This document shows positions 25,940-35,211 of a stretch of 62,202 nt of DNA, piece after piece (within the stretch, counting starts at the first letter, position 1; each line of letters begins with the position of its first letter). A model generated the notes under the pieces. It was not told the DNA's origin. It worked only from the letters and a program-made list of their open reading frames with translations, and did not search any database. The DNA comes from Croceibacterium_B sp035470785. GTDB taxonomy: Bacteria > Pseudomonadota > Alphaproteobacteria > Sphingomonadales > Sphingomonadaceae. Location of the stretch: NCBI GenBank assembly GCA_035470785.1, contig DATIQN010000017.1, positions 1 through 62,202 on the forward strand. The letters run 5' to 3'. Both the position numbers and the translations under genes were made by a program.

Positions 25940-27595
25940 ATGGAAGCAATTCTTACACGCGCCGGGCTGTGGTTCGCGGCTATGGTGCTCGCCGTCCTCG
26001 CGGCCGCCTACGCTCACGACAGCGGGTTCGCCGCGCAGATGATGATCGTCGCAGTCGTCGCACTCACCGGGCTGTGGGTCAGCGTCGCCCGGGCCGATGT
26101 CGGCGCGATCGCCAACGGCATCCTACGAATGCCGGTCGACCCGACGAAGTATGACGATGCCCCGGTTCGATGGGGCGTGCTGGCGACGGTCTTTTGGGCC
26201 ATCGTCGGCATGGCCGCCGGCCTGCTGATCGCCTGTCAGCTCGCCTGGCCGCACCTGAACGTCGAACCCTACCTAAATTTCGGACGGCTGCGGCCGCTGC
26301 ACACCTCGGGGGTGGTTTTCGCCTTTGGCGGCAACATCCTGATCGCGAGCAGCTTTTACGTCGTCCAGCGCACCTGCCGCGCGCGGCTCGCCTTCCCCGG
26401 CCTCGCCCGCTTCGTGTTCTGGGGCTACCAGTTGTTCATCGTGCTCGCTGCGAGCGGATATCTGCTCGGCATTACCGAGAGCCGTGAATACGCCGAGCCC
26501 GAGTGGTACGTCGACATCTGGCTGACGATCGTCTGGCTTGCGTACCTGGCGGTTTTCGTCGGCACGCTGGTCAAGCGCGCCGAGCCACACATCTACGTCG
26601 CCAACTGGTTCTACCTGTCGTTCATCCTGACGATCGCGCTGCTCCATGTGGTCAACAACCTGGCGGTGCCGGTCAGCTTCCTCGGCTCGAAGTCCTATTC
26701 GCTGTTCTCGGGCGTGCAGGATGCGCTGACCCAGTGGTGGTACGGCCACAACGCGGTCGCGTTCTTCCTCACCGTGCCCTTCCTGGCGATGATGTATTAC
26801 TTCGTGCCCAAGCAAGCCGAACGACCGATCTACAGCTATCGCCTGTCGATCCTGCACTTCTGGTCGCTGATCTTCCTCTACATCTGGGCAGGCCCGCACC
26901 ACCTGCTCTACACCGCGCTGCCCGACTGGGCACAGACGCTGGGCATGGTGTTCTCGATAATGCTTTGGATGCCCAGCTGGGGTGGCATGATCAACGGGCT
27001 GATGACGCTCAACGGCGCGTGGGACAAGGTCCGCACCGATCCGATCATCCGCATGATGGTGATGGCGCTGGCGTTCTACGGCATGGCCACATTCGAAGGG
27101 CCGATGCTGTCGATCAAGACGGTCAACTCGCTGTCGCACTACACCAACTGGACCATCGGCCACGTCCATGCCGGCGCGCTCGGATGGAACGGGATGATCT
27201 CATTCGCGGCGATCTATTTCCTCGTGCCGCGCTTGTGGCACCGGGAGCGGCTGTACTCGCTGCGCTGGGTGAACTGGCACTTCTGGATGGCGACCGTGGG
27301 GATCGTCTTTTACGCAGCCTCGATGTGGGTGGCGGGGATCACCCAGGGCCTGATGTGGCGCGAATACGGCGCGGACGGGTACTTGGTTAACAGCTTCGCC
27401 GACACCGTCGCCGCGCTCCACCCGATGTACGTCCTGCGCGCCTTCGGCGGGACCCTGTACCTGCTCGGCGCGGTGCTGATGGTCGCCAACGTGTGGCTGA
27501 CGATCCTCGGCCGGCAGCGGGCTGAAAAACCGATGCACCAGGCCGCTTACAATCCCACCGCCGACCGCCCGATCGCGGCGGTCCCGGCCGAGTAG
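25940..27595 (+). CDS. ccoN: cbb3-type cytochrome c oxidase subunit I
   Basis: The catalytic heme b/b3-CuB subunit of the high-affinity terminal oxidase in the inner membrane. The 551-residue form has about 12 or more helices. Haem-ligand His segments include LRPLHTSGVVFAFGG, WWYGHNAVAFFLTVPFLAMMYY, WAGPHHLLYTALP and HVHAGALGWNG. I chose the ATG at 25940, which has GAGGG at 25926-25930. An in-frame ATG at 25871 lies inside the Fnr box and is unlikely. It is the first gene of ccoNOQPGHIS. Confidence 0.97.
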   Translation: MEAILTRAGLWFAAMVLAVLAAAYAHDSGFAAQMMIVAVVALTGLWVSVARADVGAIANGILRMPVDPTKYDDAPVRWGVLATVFWAIVGMAAGLLIACQLAWPHLNVEPYLNFGRLRPLHTSGVVFAFGGNILIASSFYVVQRTCRARLAFPGLARFVFWGYQLFIVLAASGYLLGITESREYAEPEWYVDIWLTIVWLAYLAVFVGTLVKRAEPHIYVANWFYLSFILTIALLHVVNNLAVPVSFLGSKSYSLFSGVQDALTQWWYGHNAVAFFLTVPFLAMMYYFVPKQAERPIYSYRLSILHFWSLIFLYIWAGPHHLLYTALPDWAQTLGMVFSIMLWMPSWGGMINGLMTLNGAWDKVRTDPIIRMMVMALAFYGMATFEGPMLSIKTVNSLSHYTNWTIGHVHAGALGWNGMISFAAIYFLVPRLWHRERLYSLRWVNWHFWMATVGIVFYAASMWVAGITQGLMWREYGADGYLVNSFADTVAALHPMYVLRAFGGTLYLLGAVLMVANVWLTILGRQRAEKPMHQAAYNPTADRPIAAVPAE

Positions 27596-27607
27596 GAAAT
27601 TCAAGAG

Positions 27608-28354
27608 ATGAAGTTTACCGAACAACACAAGAAGCTGGAGCGCAACATCACGCTCCTCGCGGTCTGCGCTTTCGTCGCCGTCTCGATCGGCGGCGCGGTC
27701 GAGATCGCCCCGCTCTTCTGGATCGACAATACGATCGAGAAGGTGAAGGGCATGCGCCCCTACACCCCGCTCGAGCAGGCCGGGCGCGACATCTACGTGC
27801 GCGAAGGCTGCTACGTCTGCCACAGCCAGATGATCCGGCCCTTCCGCGACGAGGTCGAGCGTTACGGCCATTACAGCCTCGCCGCCGAGAGCATGTACGA
27901 CCACCCGTTCCAGTGGGGGTCGGAGCGAACCGGTCCCGACCTTGCTCGGGTCGGCGGGCGCTATTCGGATGCCTGGCACGTCCAGCACCTCAAGGATCCG
28001 CGCTCGGTCGTGCCCGAGAGCATCATGCCGACCTACAGCTTCCTCGCCGAGACCGATCTCGACTTGACCGACGCCTCGGCCAAGTTGCAGGCGCTACGCG
28101 ATGTCGGCGTGCCCTACAGCAAGAAGGACGTCGCCGACGCGGTGCTCGACATGAAGGCGCAGGCCGACCCGATGGTCGATGCGAGCGATCTGATGAAGCG
28201 CTATCCCAAGGCGCAACAGCGCGACTTTGATGGCAATCCGGGCCGGCTGACCGAGATGGATGCGCTCGTCGCTTATCTGCAGGTGCTCGGCACGATGGTC
28301 GACGTGAACGCCGCCGCGGCGCAGGAAGACCTCGCCACGGAGGCCGGGCGATGA
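27608..28354 (+). CDS. ccoO: cbb3-type cytochrome c oxidase subunit II
   Basis: A membrane-anchored monohaem cytochrome c passing electrons to CcoN. The 248-residue protein has one N-terminal anchor helix, the c-haem motif CYVCH at 68-72, and Met-containing ligand segments (IMPTYSFL). The ATG is 12 bases after ccoN and the stop overlaps ccoQ. Confidence 0.96.
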   Translation: MKFTEQHKKLERNITLLAVCAFVAVSIGGAVEIAPLFWIDNTIEKVKGMRPYTPLEQAGRDIYVREGCYVCHSQMIRPFRDEVERYGHYSLAAESMYDHPFQWGSERTGPDLARVGGRYSDAWHVQHLKDPRSVVPESIMPTYSFLAETDLDLTDASAKLQALRDVGVPYSKKDVADAVLDMKAQADPMVDASDLMKRYPKAQQRDFDGNPGRLTEMDALVAYLQVLGTMVDVNAAAAQEDLATEAGR

Positions 28355-28524
28355 GCGGGCTCTCGACGTATCAGTCCGCGGCCGACTTCGCCGAAGGCTG
28401 GGGCCTTTACCTGATGCTGGTGGTGTTCGTCGGTTTCGGATTGTGGCCCTTCCGGCCCGGCGCGCGCGACCACAACGAGACCGCGGCTCACATGATCTTC
28501 AAGGACGAGAACGATGGCGAATAA
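28351..28524 (+). CDS. ccoQ: cbb3-type oxidase subunit CcoQ
   Basis: A 57-residue single-helix membrane protein (SGLSTYQSAADFAEGWGLYL, then LMLVVFVGFGLWPFRPGA) that stabilises the oxidase. FRPGARD after the helix is the usual CcoQ/FixQ ending. The ATG overlaps the ccoO stop and the end overlaps the ccoP start by 11 bases. Confidence 0.9.
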   Translation: MSGLSTYQSAADFAEGWGLYLMLVVFVGFGLWPFRPGARDHNETAAHMIFKDENDGE

Positions 28525-29419
28525 GCGCATCGACGAGCCAACCGGGACGTCGACCGTCGGCCACGAATGGGATGGCATCGAGGAGCTCGACACCCCGATG
28601 CCGCGCTGGTGGCTGTGGACGTTCTACATCACGATCGTCTTCGCGGTCGGGTATGTTGTCGCCTATCCTGCCATACCGATGCTCCACGAGGGCACACGAG
28701 GGATGCTCGGCTGGACCAGCCGTGGCGAACTCGCGCACGAGGTCGCCGAACAGCAGGCCGCGAAGGCGCCGATGCTGCGGGCAATCGCTCCGCTGCCGAT
28801 CGAGCAGTTGCCCGACCATCCCGAGCTCATGCGCGCGGCGGTGACCGGCGGCCGCGCGGCATTTAAGGTCAACTGCGTGCAGTGCCACGGCGCTGGCGCG
28901 GCGGGCTCGAAGGGCTATCCCAACCTCAACGACGACGACTGGCTGTGGGGCGGCGACCTCAGGGCGATCGAGTACACGATCACCCACGGCGCGCGCCAGC
29001 CGGGCGACCCGCAGACGCATACGAGCCAGATGCCCGCGTTCGGTCACGACGGCATCCTTACCGCCGAGCAGATCGACCAGGTTGCCAGTCACGTGCTGAG
29101 CCTTTCGGGCAAGGCGCGCGACAACGCCGCCGGCGCGCAGCTGTTCGCGCAGAACTGCGCCGTCTGTCACGGCGCCAACGGCACCGGCAATCGGACGGTC
29201 GGCGCGCCCAACCTGGCGGACGCGATCTGGCTCTACGGCGGGACGAGGGAAGACATCGAAGCCCAGGTTACCAACCCTCGCCACGGCGCCATGCCCGCGT
29301 GGGGCGGACGGCTTGACCCGGTGACGATCAAGATGCTGGCGGCCTACGTCCACTCGCTGGGCGGCGGCGAAGATTTCGTGGAGCCCGCTCCGGCGGCGAC
29401 AGCCAATGCGAAGCCCTGA
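28514..29419 (+). CDS. ccoP: cbb3-type cytochrome c oxidase subunit III (dihaem)
   Basis: A membrane-anchored dihaem cytochrome c, 301 residues. It begins with a soluble stretch containing the family HEWDGIEELDTPMPRWW. One helix follows at about 33-54. The two haem sites are CVQCH at 121-125 and CAVCH at 215-219. It starts inside ccoQ and ends 14 bases inside ccoG. Confidence 0.97.
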   Translation: MANKRIDEPTGTSTVGHEWDGIEELDTPMPRWWLWTFYITIVFAVGYVVAYPAIPMLHEGTRGMLGWTSRGELAHEVAEQQAAKAPMLRAIAPLPIEQLPDHPELMRAAVTGGRAAFKVNCVQCHGAGAAGSKGYPNLNDDDWLWGGDLRAIEYTITHGARQPGDPQTHTSQMPAFGHDGILTAEQIDQVASHVLSLSGKARDNAAGAQLFAQNCAVCHGANGTGNRTVGAPNLADAIWLYGGTREDIEAQVTNPRHGAMPAWGGRLDPVTIKMLAAYVHSLGGGEDFVEPAPAATANAKP

Positions 29420-30848
29420 CACCATCGACGTCTCGTTCTACGAAAAGCACAAGACGGTCCACAACAAGCGGATCGACGGCCCCTTCCGCCGCTTCAAGTG
29501 GCTGGTCATGGCTGTCACGCTGGCGATCTACTACGCCACGCCGTGGATCCGCTGGGACCGCGGACCTTATGCGCCCAACCAGGCGGTGCTGATCGATCTG
29601 GCGCATCGCCGGTTCTACATGTTTGGCATCGAGATCTGGCCGCAGGAGTTCTACTTCGTCGCGGGCCTGTTGATCATGGCCGGTATCGGGCTATTCCTGG
29701 TGACCAGCGCTGTGGGACGCGCGTGGTGCGGCTATTCGTGCCCGCAGACGGTGTGGACCGACCTCTACCAGCATGTCGACCGCTTCATCGACGGCGACCG
29801 CAACGCGAGGCAAAGGCTCGACGGCGCGCCGTGGGGCCCCAAGAAGATCGCCCGGCGGGCGTTCAAGTGGACGGTCTACCTGGTCATCGCCTTCTGGACC
29901 GGCGGCGCGTGGATCATGTACTTCGCCGACGCGCCGACGCTGACGCACGACTTCTGGACCGGCCATGCCGCGCCCGTTGCCTACATCACCGTGGCGATCC
30001 TTACTGCGACCACGTTCATCCTCGGTGGGTTCATGCGCGAGCAGGTGTGCATCTACATGTGCCCCTGGCCACGCATCCAGAGCGCGATGATGGACGAGAA
30101 GTCGCTCACCGTCACTTACAAGGACTGGCGCGGCGAGCCCCGCGGCAGTCTCAAGAAGGCCCAGAAGGCCCCGCAAGCCTTCGGCGATTGCATCGACTGC
30201 AACATGTGTGTTGCCGTGTGCCCGACCGGGATCGACATCCGCGAAGGTCCGCAGATCGGCTGCATCACCTGTGCGCTGTGCATCGACGCGTGCGACAAGG
30301 TCATGGCCGAGGTCGGCCGCCCGCGCGGGCTGATCGACTACGTCACGCTCGAGGACTGTGAGCGCGAGAAGGCCGGCGGCACGCCGCGCCCCGCGTGGAA
30401 GGCGCTGCTGCGGCCGCGCACGATCGCCTACTTCACCGTGTGGGGCGCGATCGGTCTCGCCATGCTGTTCGCTCTCGGCAACCGCAGCCACACCGCGATT
30501 TCCGCCGCGCCGGACCGCAACCCGCCGTACATGCTGATGAGCGACGGCAGCGTGCGTAACGCCTACACGCTAAAGCTCCGCAACATGGAAAGCCGCCCGC
30601 GGTCGATGCGGATTGAGATCGACGACCTGCCCGGTGCCGTAATGTGGACGGACGACATGGCGCGTAAAGACGCAGCTCGCGCTATCGTCCGCACAGTTCC
30701 GGCAGACTCGACGCTGCCCCTGCGTGCCTACGTGATCGCGCCGCCAGGGACCAAGGCGCACGAGCTCGAGTTCAAGGTGAAGTCGCTCGACGAGCAAGCT
30801 GAAAAAGATGAAACCGATACGGCGTTCCAGGCGCCCGGAGACGAATGA
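29406..30848 (+). CDS. ccoG: cbb3 oxidase accessory ferredoxin-type protein CcoG/FixG
   Basis: A polytopic membrane protein with two [4Fe-4S] sites that reduces copper for CuB assembly of the oxidase. In 480 residues it shows WCGYSCPQTVW and CIYMCPWPR in the membrane part. The ferredoxin-like motifs CIDCNMCVAVCP and CITCALCIDACD follow, with a C-terminal immunoglobulin-like domain. It overlaps ccoP. Confidence 0.95.
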   Translation: MRSPDTIDVSFYEKHKTVHNKRIDGPFRRFKWLVMAVTLAIYYATPWIRWDRGPYAPNQAVLIDLAHRRFYMFGIEIWPQEFYFVAGLLIMAGIGLFLVTSAVGRAWCGYSCPQTVWTDLYQHVDRFIDGDRNARQRLDGAPWGPKKIARRAFKWTVYLVIAFWTGGAWIMYFADAPTLTHDFWTGHAAPVAYITVAILTATTFILGGFMREQVCIYMCPWPRIQSAMMDEKSLTVTYKDWRGEPRGSLKKAQKAPQAFGDCIDCNMCVAVCPTGIDIREGPQIGCITCALCIDACDKVMAEVGRPRGLIDYVTLEDCEREKAGGTPRPAWKALLRPRTIAYFTVWGAIGLAMLFALGNRSHTAISAAPDRNPPYMLMSDGSVRNAYTLKLRNMESRPRSMRIEIDDLPGAVMWTDDMARKDAARAIVRTVPADSTLPLRAYVIAPPGTKAHELEFKVKSLDEQAEKDETDTAFQAPGDE

Positions 30849-31294
30849 TGCAGAGCACTTTCACCGGCCGGCACATGACCGCGGTTCTGTTCGCCTTCTT
30901 CGGCGTGGTGATTGCGGTCAACATGCTCAACGCGCATTACGCCAGCTCTACCTTCGGCGGCGAGGTGGTCGAAAACTCCTATGTCGCCAGCCAGGACTTC
31001 AACCGCTGGCTCGACGAAGCGAAAACAGAGAAGTCGTTCGGGTGGGACGAAGTTACCACCTGGCGCCCCGACGGGCGCGTTGTCGTGGCCGTGACGGGTG
31101 CTCCCGATGGCACGGCGGTCAAGGCGCTAGCGTGGCATCCGCTGGGCCGCCTGCCCGACAGGGCGATCACTTTCGACTCCATCGGCAAGGGCCGCTTCCT
31201 GTCGCGCGAGGCGCTTCCCGACGGTCGCTGGGATCTCCGGCTCAGCGTCGCCGGCGGCGGGCGCATCTGGCGGCGTGAGGAACGCTTGCCATGA
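30845..31294 (+). CDS. ccoH: cbb3 oxidase assembly protein CcoH/FixH
   Basis: A 149-residue protein with one N-terminal helix (FTGRHMTAVLFAFFGVVIAVNMLNAHYA) and a periplasmic FixH domain (SSTFGGEVVENSYVASQDFNRWL). It is needed for oxidase assembly. Overlaps link it to ccoG and ccoI. Confidence 0.9.
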   Translation: MMQSTFTGRHMTAVLFAFFGVVIAVNMLNAHYASSTFGGEVVENSYVASQDFNRWLDEAKTEKSFGWDEVTTWRPDGRVVVAVTGAPDGTAVKALAWHPLGRLPDRAITFDSIGKGRFLSREALPDGRWDLRLSVAGGGRIWRREERLP

Positions 31295-33411
31295 CCGCGC
31301 AACGCAAGCCCGTTGTGGCGCTCGAGCGGACCATCCTGGCCGTGCCGTCGATCCATTGCGCCGGGTGTATGAGCAAGATCGAGCGCGGCCTCGGCGAACG
31401 TCCCGGCGTTGCATCGGCTCGTGTCAACTTGTCGGGCCGGACCGTCACCGTGGAGCACGACGACTCGCTCGACGCACACGATCTGGTCCACGCGCTCGCC
31501 GGACTCGGCTACGAGGCGCAGGCGCGGCGCGACGAGCTCGCCCCCCGCCTGTCTGCCGCGCGTCCGCTGCTGGCCCCGCTCGCGGTCGCGGGCTTCGCGG
31601 CAATGAACGTGATGCTGCTGTCGGTCAGCGTGTGGTCGGGCGCCGAAGGTTCGACACGCGACATGTTCCATTGGATCAGCGCCGCGATCGGGATTCCCGC
31701 CGTCGCCTTCGCCGGTCGCCCGTTCTTCAAATCGGCATGGAGCGCCATACGGCACGGAACCACCAACATGGACGTGCCGATCAGCCTCGGCGTGCTGATT
31801 GCCACCGGTCTGAGCCTTTACGAAACCGTGCAGCACGGCGAGCACGCATGGTTCGACGGCGCGCTGATGCTGCTCACCTTCCTGCTCGTCGGCCGGGTGC
31901 TCGACGCGATGATGCGCGACCGCGCGCGCACCGGGGTCGACGCGCTGCTCAGCCAGGCCGCGCAAGGCGCGATGGTGGTCGGCGGCGACGGCAAGCTCGA
32001 TTGGGTCGAGGCGACCAAGCTCGCGCCCGGCATGATCATGCGCGTGGCAGCCGGCGAACGGCTCGCGGCCGACGGCGAAATCGTCTCGGGCATCAGCCGC
32101 TTCGACCAGTCTCTCCTGACCGGAGAAAGCGCGCCGGTCGCGCTGGGCACCGGGGAAGCGGCTCTCGCCGGAACTCTCAACCTCGATTCACCGGTCGACG
32201 TGCGCGTCAGCCACGCCGGGCACGACACCACGCTTGCCGAGATCGCCCGCTTGATGGAAGCGAGCACGCAGAACCGGTCGCGCTACGTGCGCATTGCCGA
32301 CCGCGCGGCGCGGCTCTACGCCCCAGCGGTGCACTCGCTGGCAGCCCTGACGGTGGTCGGGTGGCTGCTGTCCGGGGCCAGCCTCTACCAGGCGCTGGTG
32401 ACCGGCGTCGCGGTGCTCATCATCACTTGCCCGTGCGCGCTCGGCCTCGCCGTGCCGGTCGCGCAAGTCGTCGCCAGCGGTTCGCTGATGCGCGCGGGCA
32501 TCATGGTCAAGGACGGCTCCGCGCTCGAGCGCCTCGCTGGAGTGGATCGCGCGCTGCTCGACAAAACGGGCACGCTGACGATGGGCAAGCCCTTGCCCGA
32601 CCCCGCCGCGCTGCTCGCGCTCGGGGCGGACGAAGCGGCGGTCGCGTTGGCGCTGGCCTCGCACAGCCGTCATCCGCTTTCGCGCGCGCTCGCCTCATCT
32701 CTCGCCGGATGGGGCATCGCCGCGGCACCGCTTACCGAAGTCAGCGAGCGGGCCGGCGAAGGCGTGTTCGCCCGCTGGCACGGCCTCGAAGTTTCGCTCA
32801 GCCGGCCGCAAGGCGCAGGCGCGACGATCGCCGCGGCGCTGACCATCGACGGCCGGCCCGTGCGCCTGATCCGCTTCAGCGACAGGCTACGGCCTGACAG
32901 CGCGGCAGCCCTCGCTGAGCTGCGGAAGATTGGCGTGGAGTGCTCGATTCTTTCGGGCGACCGGACGGAGGCGGTCGGGGAGATCGCGCTCACCACCGGC
33001 CTTACGGCGCAGGCGAACGCAAGCCCTTCGGACAAGCAGGCCCTCGTCGGCCGGTTGCGCGCGAGCGGGCGCAAAGTCCTCGTCGTCGGCGACGGCCTTA
33101 ACGACGGGCCCGCGCTCGCCGCCGCCGATGCCTCGATAGCGCCCGGCTCGGCGAGCGACGTCGGGTTGCAGGCGGCGGACCTGGTGTTCGTGCAGGATTC
33201 GCTGCTCGCCCTGCCGCGGGCAGTCCGCGCCGCGCGGCGGACGATGGCGGTGGTGCGGCAGAACTTTGCGCTCGCGATCGGCTACAACGTGCTGGCCGTC
33301 CCGCTGGCAATCGCCGGGCTTGTCACCCCTCTGGTTGCCGCGGTGGCCATGTCGACGAGCTCACTGATCGTCGTTGCCAACTCTCTGCGCCTGGCAAGGG
33401 CCGCGAAATGA
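31291..33411 (+). CDS. ccoI: Copper-transporting P-type ATPase CcoI/FixI
   Basis: A 706-residue P1B-type ATPase that exports copper for cbb3 oxidase assembly. An N-terminal heavy-metal domain carries CAGC (VPSIHCAGCMSKIERGL). The membrane metal site is CPC in ITCPCALGLAVPVA. The phosphorylated Asp is in LDKTGTLTMG, and VVGDGLNDGPALAAAD is the hinge motif. All catalytic motifs are present. Start and stop overlap ccoH and ccoS. Confidence 0.96.
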   Translation: MTAQRKPVVALERTILAVPSIHCAGCMSKIERGLGERPGVASARVNLSGRTVTVEHDDSLDAHDLVHALAGLGYEAQARRDELAPRLSAARPLLAPLAVAGFAAMNVMLLSVSVWSGAEGSTRDMFHWISAAIGIPAVAFAGRPFFKSAWSAIRHGTTNMDVPISLGVLIATGLSLYETVQHGEHAWFDGALMLLTFLLVGRVLDAMMRDRARTGVDALLSQAAQGAMVVGGDGKLDWVEATKLAPGMIMRVAAGERLAADGEIVSGISRFDQSLLTGESAPVALGTGEAALAGTLNLDSPVDVRVSHAGHDTTLAEIARLMEASTQNRSRYVRIADRAARLYAPAVHSLAALTVVGWLLSGASLYQALVTGVAVLIITCPCALGLAVPVAQVVASGSLMRAGIMVKDGSALERLAGVDRALLDKTGTLTMGKPLPDPAALLALGADEAAVALALASHSRHPLSRALASSLAGWGIAAAPLTEVSERAGEGVFARWHGLEVSLSRPQGAGATIAAALTIDGRPVRLIRFSDRLRPDSAAALAELRKIGVECSILSGDRTEAVGEIALTTGLTAQANASPSDKQALVGRLRASGRKVLVVGDGLNDGPALAAADASIAPGSASDVGLQAADLVFVQDSLLALPRAVRAARRTMAVVRQNFALAIGYNVLAVPLAIAGLVTPLVAAVAMSTSSLIVVANSLRLARAAK

Positions 33412-33551
33412 CGGTGCTCCTCCTTCTGATTCCCGCGGCACTTGCGATCGGCGGCCTCGGCCTCGCGGCGTTCTTCTGGGCACTGAAGAACGGCCAGTTC
33501 GACGATCCCGAAGGCAACGCCGCGCGGATCCTGATCGAGGACGAGGAATGA
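33408..33551 (+). CDS. ccoS: cbb3 oxidase maturation protein CcoS
   Basis: A 47-residue protein with one helix (VLLLLIPAALAIGGLGLAAFFWALKNG) and the CcoS/FixS hallmark FDDPEGNAARIL. It is needed for haem/copper insertion into the oxidase. It overlaps ccoI upstream and the Cys-rich small gene downstream. Confidence 0.92.
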   Translation: MTVLLLLIPAALAIGGLGLAAFFWALKNGQFDDPEGNAARILIEDEE

Positions 33552-33781
33552 CCCCGCCGGCCCTGCTGTTCGCCGCCGCAGCGCTCATCCCGGCTATAAC
33601 GTCGCCCTCGGAAGGTAGTCCGCAACTTTCGGCCGCAGGGGCTCTTGTCGTCGCCATGTGCAACGGCGGCAGCATGATGCTCCCACTCGGCAGCGGCGCG
33701 CCGCTCCCCGCCACAGCCCCCAGCTGCTGCGCCAAGGGCTGCCGCAGCGACAAGCGCAAGCGGATTGACCGAAAGCAATGA
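33548..33781 (+). CDS. Cys-rich small protein between ccoS and hemN
   Basis: A 77-residue protein of unknown function whose ATG overlaps the ccoS stop. The N-terminus is hydrophobic (ALLFAAAALIPAIT), perhaps a signal or anchor. Cysteines sit at 38 and, clustered, at 60, 61 and 65 (SCCAKGC), before a basic tail (RSDKRKRIDRKQ). The cysteines could bind a metal such as copper, which would fit the CcoI/CcoG/CcoS neighbours. That role is inference from context. Confidence 0.7.
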   Translation: MTPPALLFAAAALIPAITSPSEGSPQLSAAGALVVAMCNGGSMMLPLGSGAPLPATAPSCCAKGCRSDKRKRIDRKQ

Positions 33782-33801
33782 TCCGCTGAGCCACGCCTGC
33801 G

Positions 33802-35124
33802 ATGCAGGCTGGCATGTGGCCCTACCACCCCGACCTGCTGGCGACGCCGGTCCCGCGCTACACCAGCTTCCCGACCGCGGCCGAATTCGGCCCGATCGAC
33901 GATGGCGCCTATGCCGATGCGATCTCGACCGCGACCGGCGACGTCTCGCTCTATGTCCACATCCCCTTCTGCGAGAAGATCTGCTGGTACTGCGGCTGCA
34001 ACACCGCCGCGGCCAACAAGGCGCAGCGGCTGGCGACCTACCTTGATGCGCTCCAGCGCGAGATTGCGCTGGTCGCCAGGCAATTGCCGGCGAGCGCGCG
34101 GGTGCGGCGAGTCGCCTTTGGCGGCGGCAGTCCCAATGCGCTCAATCCGGTCGACTTCGTGCGGCTGTTCGACACACTGGTGCTCAATTTTCCGCTCGAG
34201 GACCCGGTCGTCTCGATCGAACTCGACCCGCGCACGCTGACCCCTGAGTGGGGCGCGGTGCTCGGGGCCATCGGCGCGACCCGCGCGAGCATGGGCGTAC
34301 AAACCTTCAGCCCGCCGCTGCAGGAAGCGATCGGCCGGGTGCAGCCGCTGTGCATGATCGAGCACGGCGTTGAGTTGCTGCGCAAGGCTGGAATCACCTC
34401 GATGAACTTCGACTTGATGTACGGCTTGCCCGGACAGACGCGCGACGACCTTGAGTCGACGCTCAAGCTCTCCACGGCGTTCGGCGCCGACCGCGTAGCG
34501 CTGTTCGGCTATGCCCACGTACCGCACCTGATCGCGCGGCAACAGCGCATCGATGCGAGCGCGTTGCCGGGCCCGGAAGAGCGGTTTCGCATGGCCGAGC
34601 TGGGCCTGACGCAGCTCCTCGCTGCCGGCTATGTCCCGGTCGGCTTCGATCATTTCGCCATGCCGGACGATCCGCTCGGCCAGGCGGCGCTCGGCGGCCG
34701 GCTGCACCGCAATTTCCAGGGCTTCACCGACGATGCCGCGCCGGTGCTGCTCGGCCTCGGTGCCTCGGCGATCGGCAGCTTCCCCACGCTGCTGGCGCAG
34801 AACGAGAAGAACTCCGGCCGCTACCGCATGCTGCTATCGCAAGACCGAGTGCCCGTCGCTCTCGGCAAGGTACGCAGCGCCGACGACCGGCGCCGCGGCG
34901 CGGTGATCGAGGAACTGCTGTGCCGCGGCCGGGCGCGGGTCTGCCGGCCGATGCTCGACGACGCGATGGAGCGGCTCTCGCCTTACCTCGAAACCGGCCT
35001 GTGCGAGATCGAGGGCGAATACCTTGTGATTGCCGACCACGCGCTGGCCTACGCCCGCAGCATCGCGGCGGCGTTCGATCCCTACCGCCAATATTCGCCG
35101 CGCCGCTTCAGTTCTGCTGTCTAA
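33802..35124 (+). CDS. hemN: Oxygen-independent coproporphyrinogen III oxidase
   Basis: A radical SAM enzyme making protoporphyrinogen IX without O2, which supplies haem for the oxidase when air is scarce. The 440-residue protein has the [4Fe-4S] cysteines C57, C61 and C64 (CEKICWYC), a further C66, and the HemN blocks PVPRYTSFPTAAEF, FGGGSPNAL, GVQTFSPPLQEAIGRVQP and NFDLMYGLPGQT. An ATG at 33814 is an alternative start. It is 20 bases after the Cys-rich gene, at the end of the cco run. Confidence 0.96.
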   Translation: MQAGMWPYHPDLLATPVPRYTSFPTAAEFGPIDDGAYADAISTATGDVSLYVHIPFCEKICWYCGCNTAAANKAQRLATYLDALQREIALVARQLPASARVRRVAFGGGSPNALNPVDFVRLFDTLVLNFPLEDPVVSIELDPRTLTPEWGAVLGAIGATRASMGVQTFSPPLQEAIGRVQPLCMIEHGVELLRKAGITSMNFDLMYGLPGQTRDDLESTLKLSTAFGADRVALFGYAHVPHLIARQQRIDASALPGPEERFRMAELGLTQLLAAGYVPVGFDHFAMPDDPLGQAALGGRLHRNFQGFTDDAAPVLLGLGASAIGSFPTLLAQNEKNSGRYRMLLSQDRVPVALGKVRSADDRRRGAVIEELLCRGRARVCRPMLDDAMERLSPYLETGLCEIEGEYLVIADHALAYARSIAAAFDPYRQYSPRRFSSAV

Positions 35125-35211
35125 AGGGCAAAGCCACCTGGGGGTGGGAGAGTATTCCCTCGTTTCCTTTCCAGGCGCTGATCTTGAGTGGCCAACGCCT
35201 GGATCGGTTGA

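Noticed and set aside
35171..35202. Inverted repeat CCAGGCG/CGCCTGG between hemN and the stilbene dioxygenase gene as a terminator
   Set aside because: Only 7 bp with an 18-base loop and no T-run on either strand.
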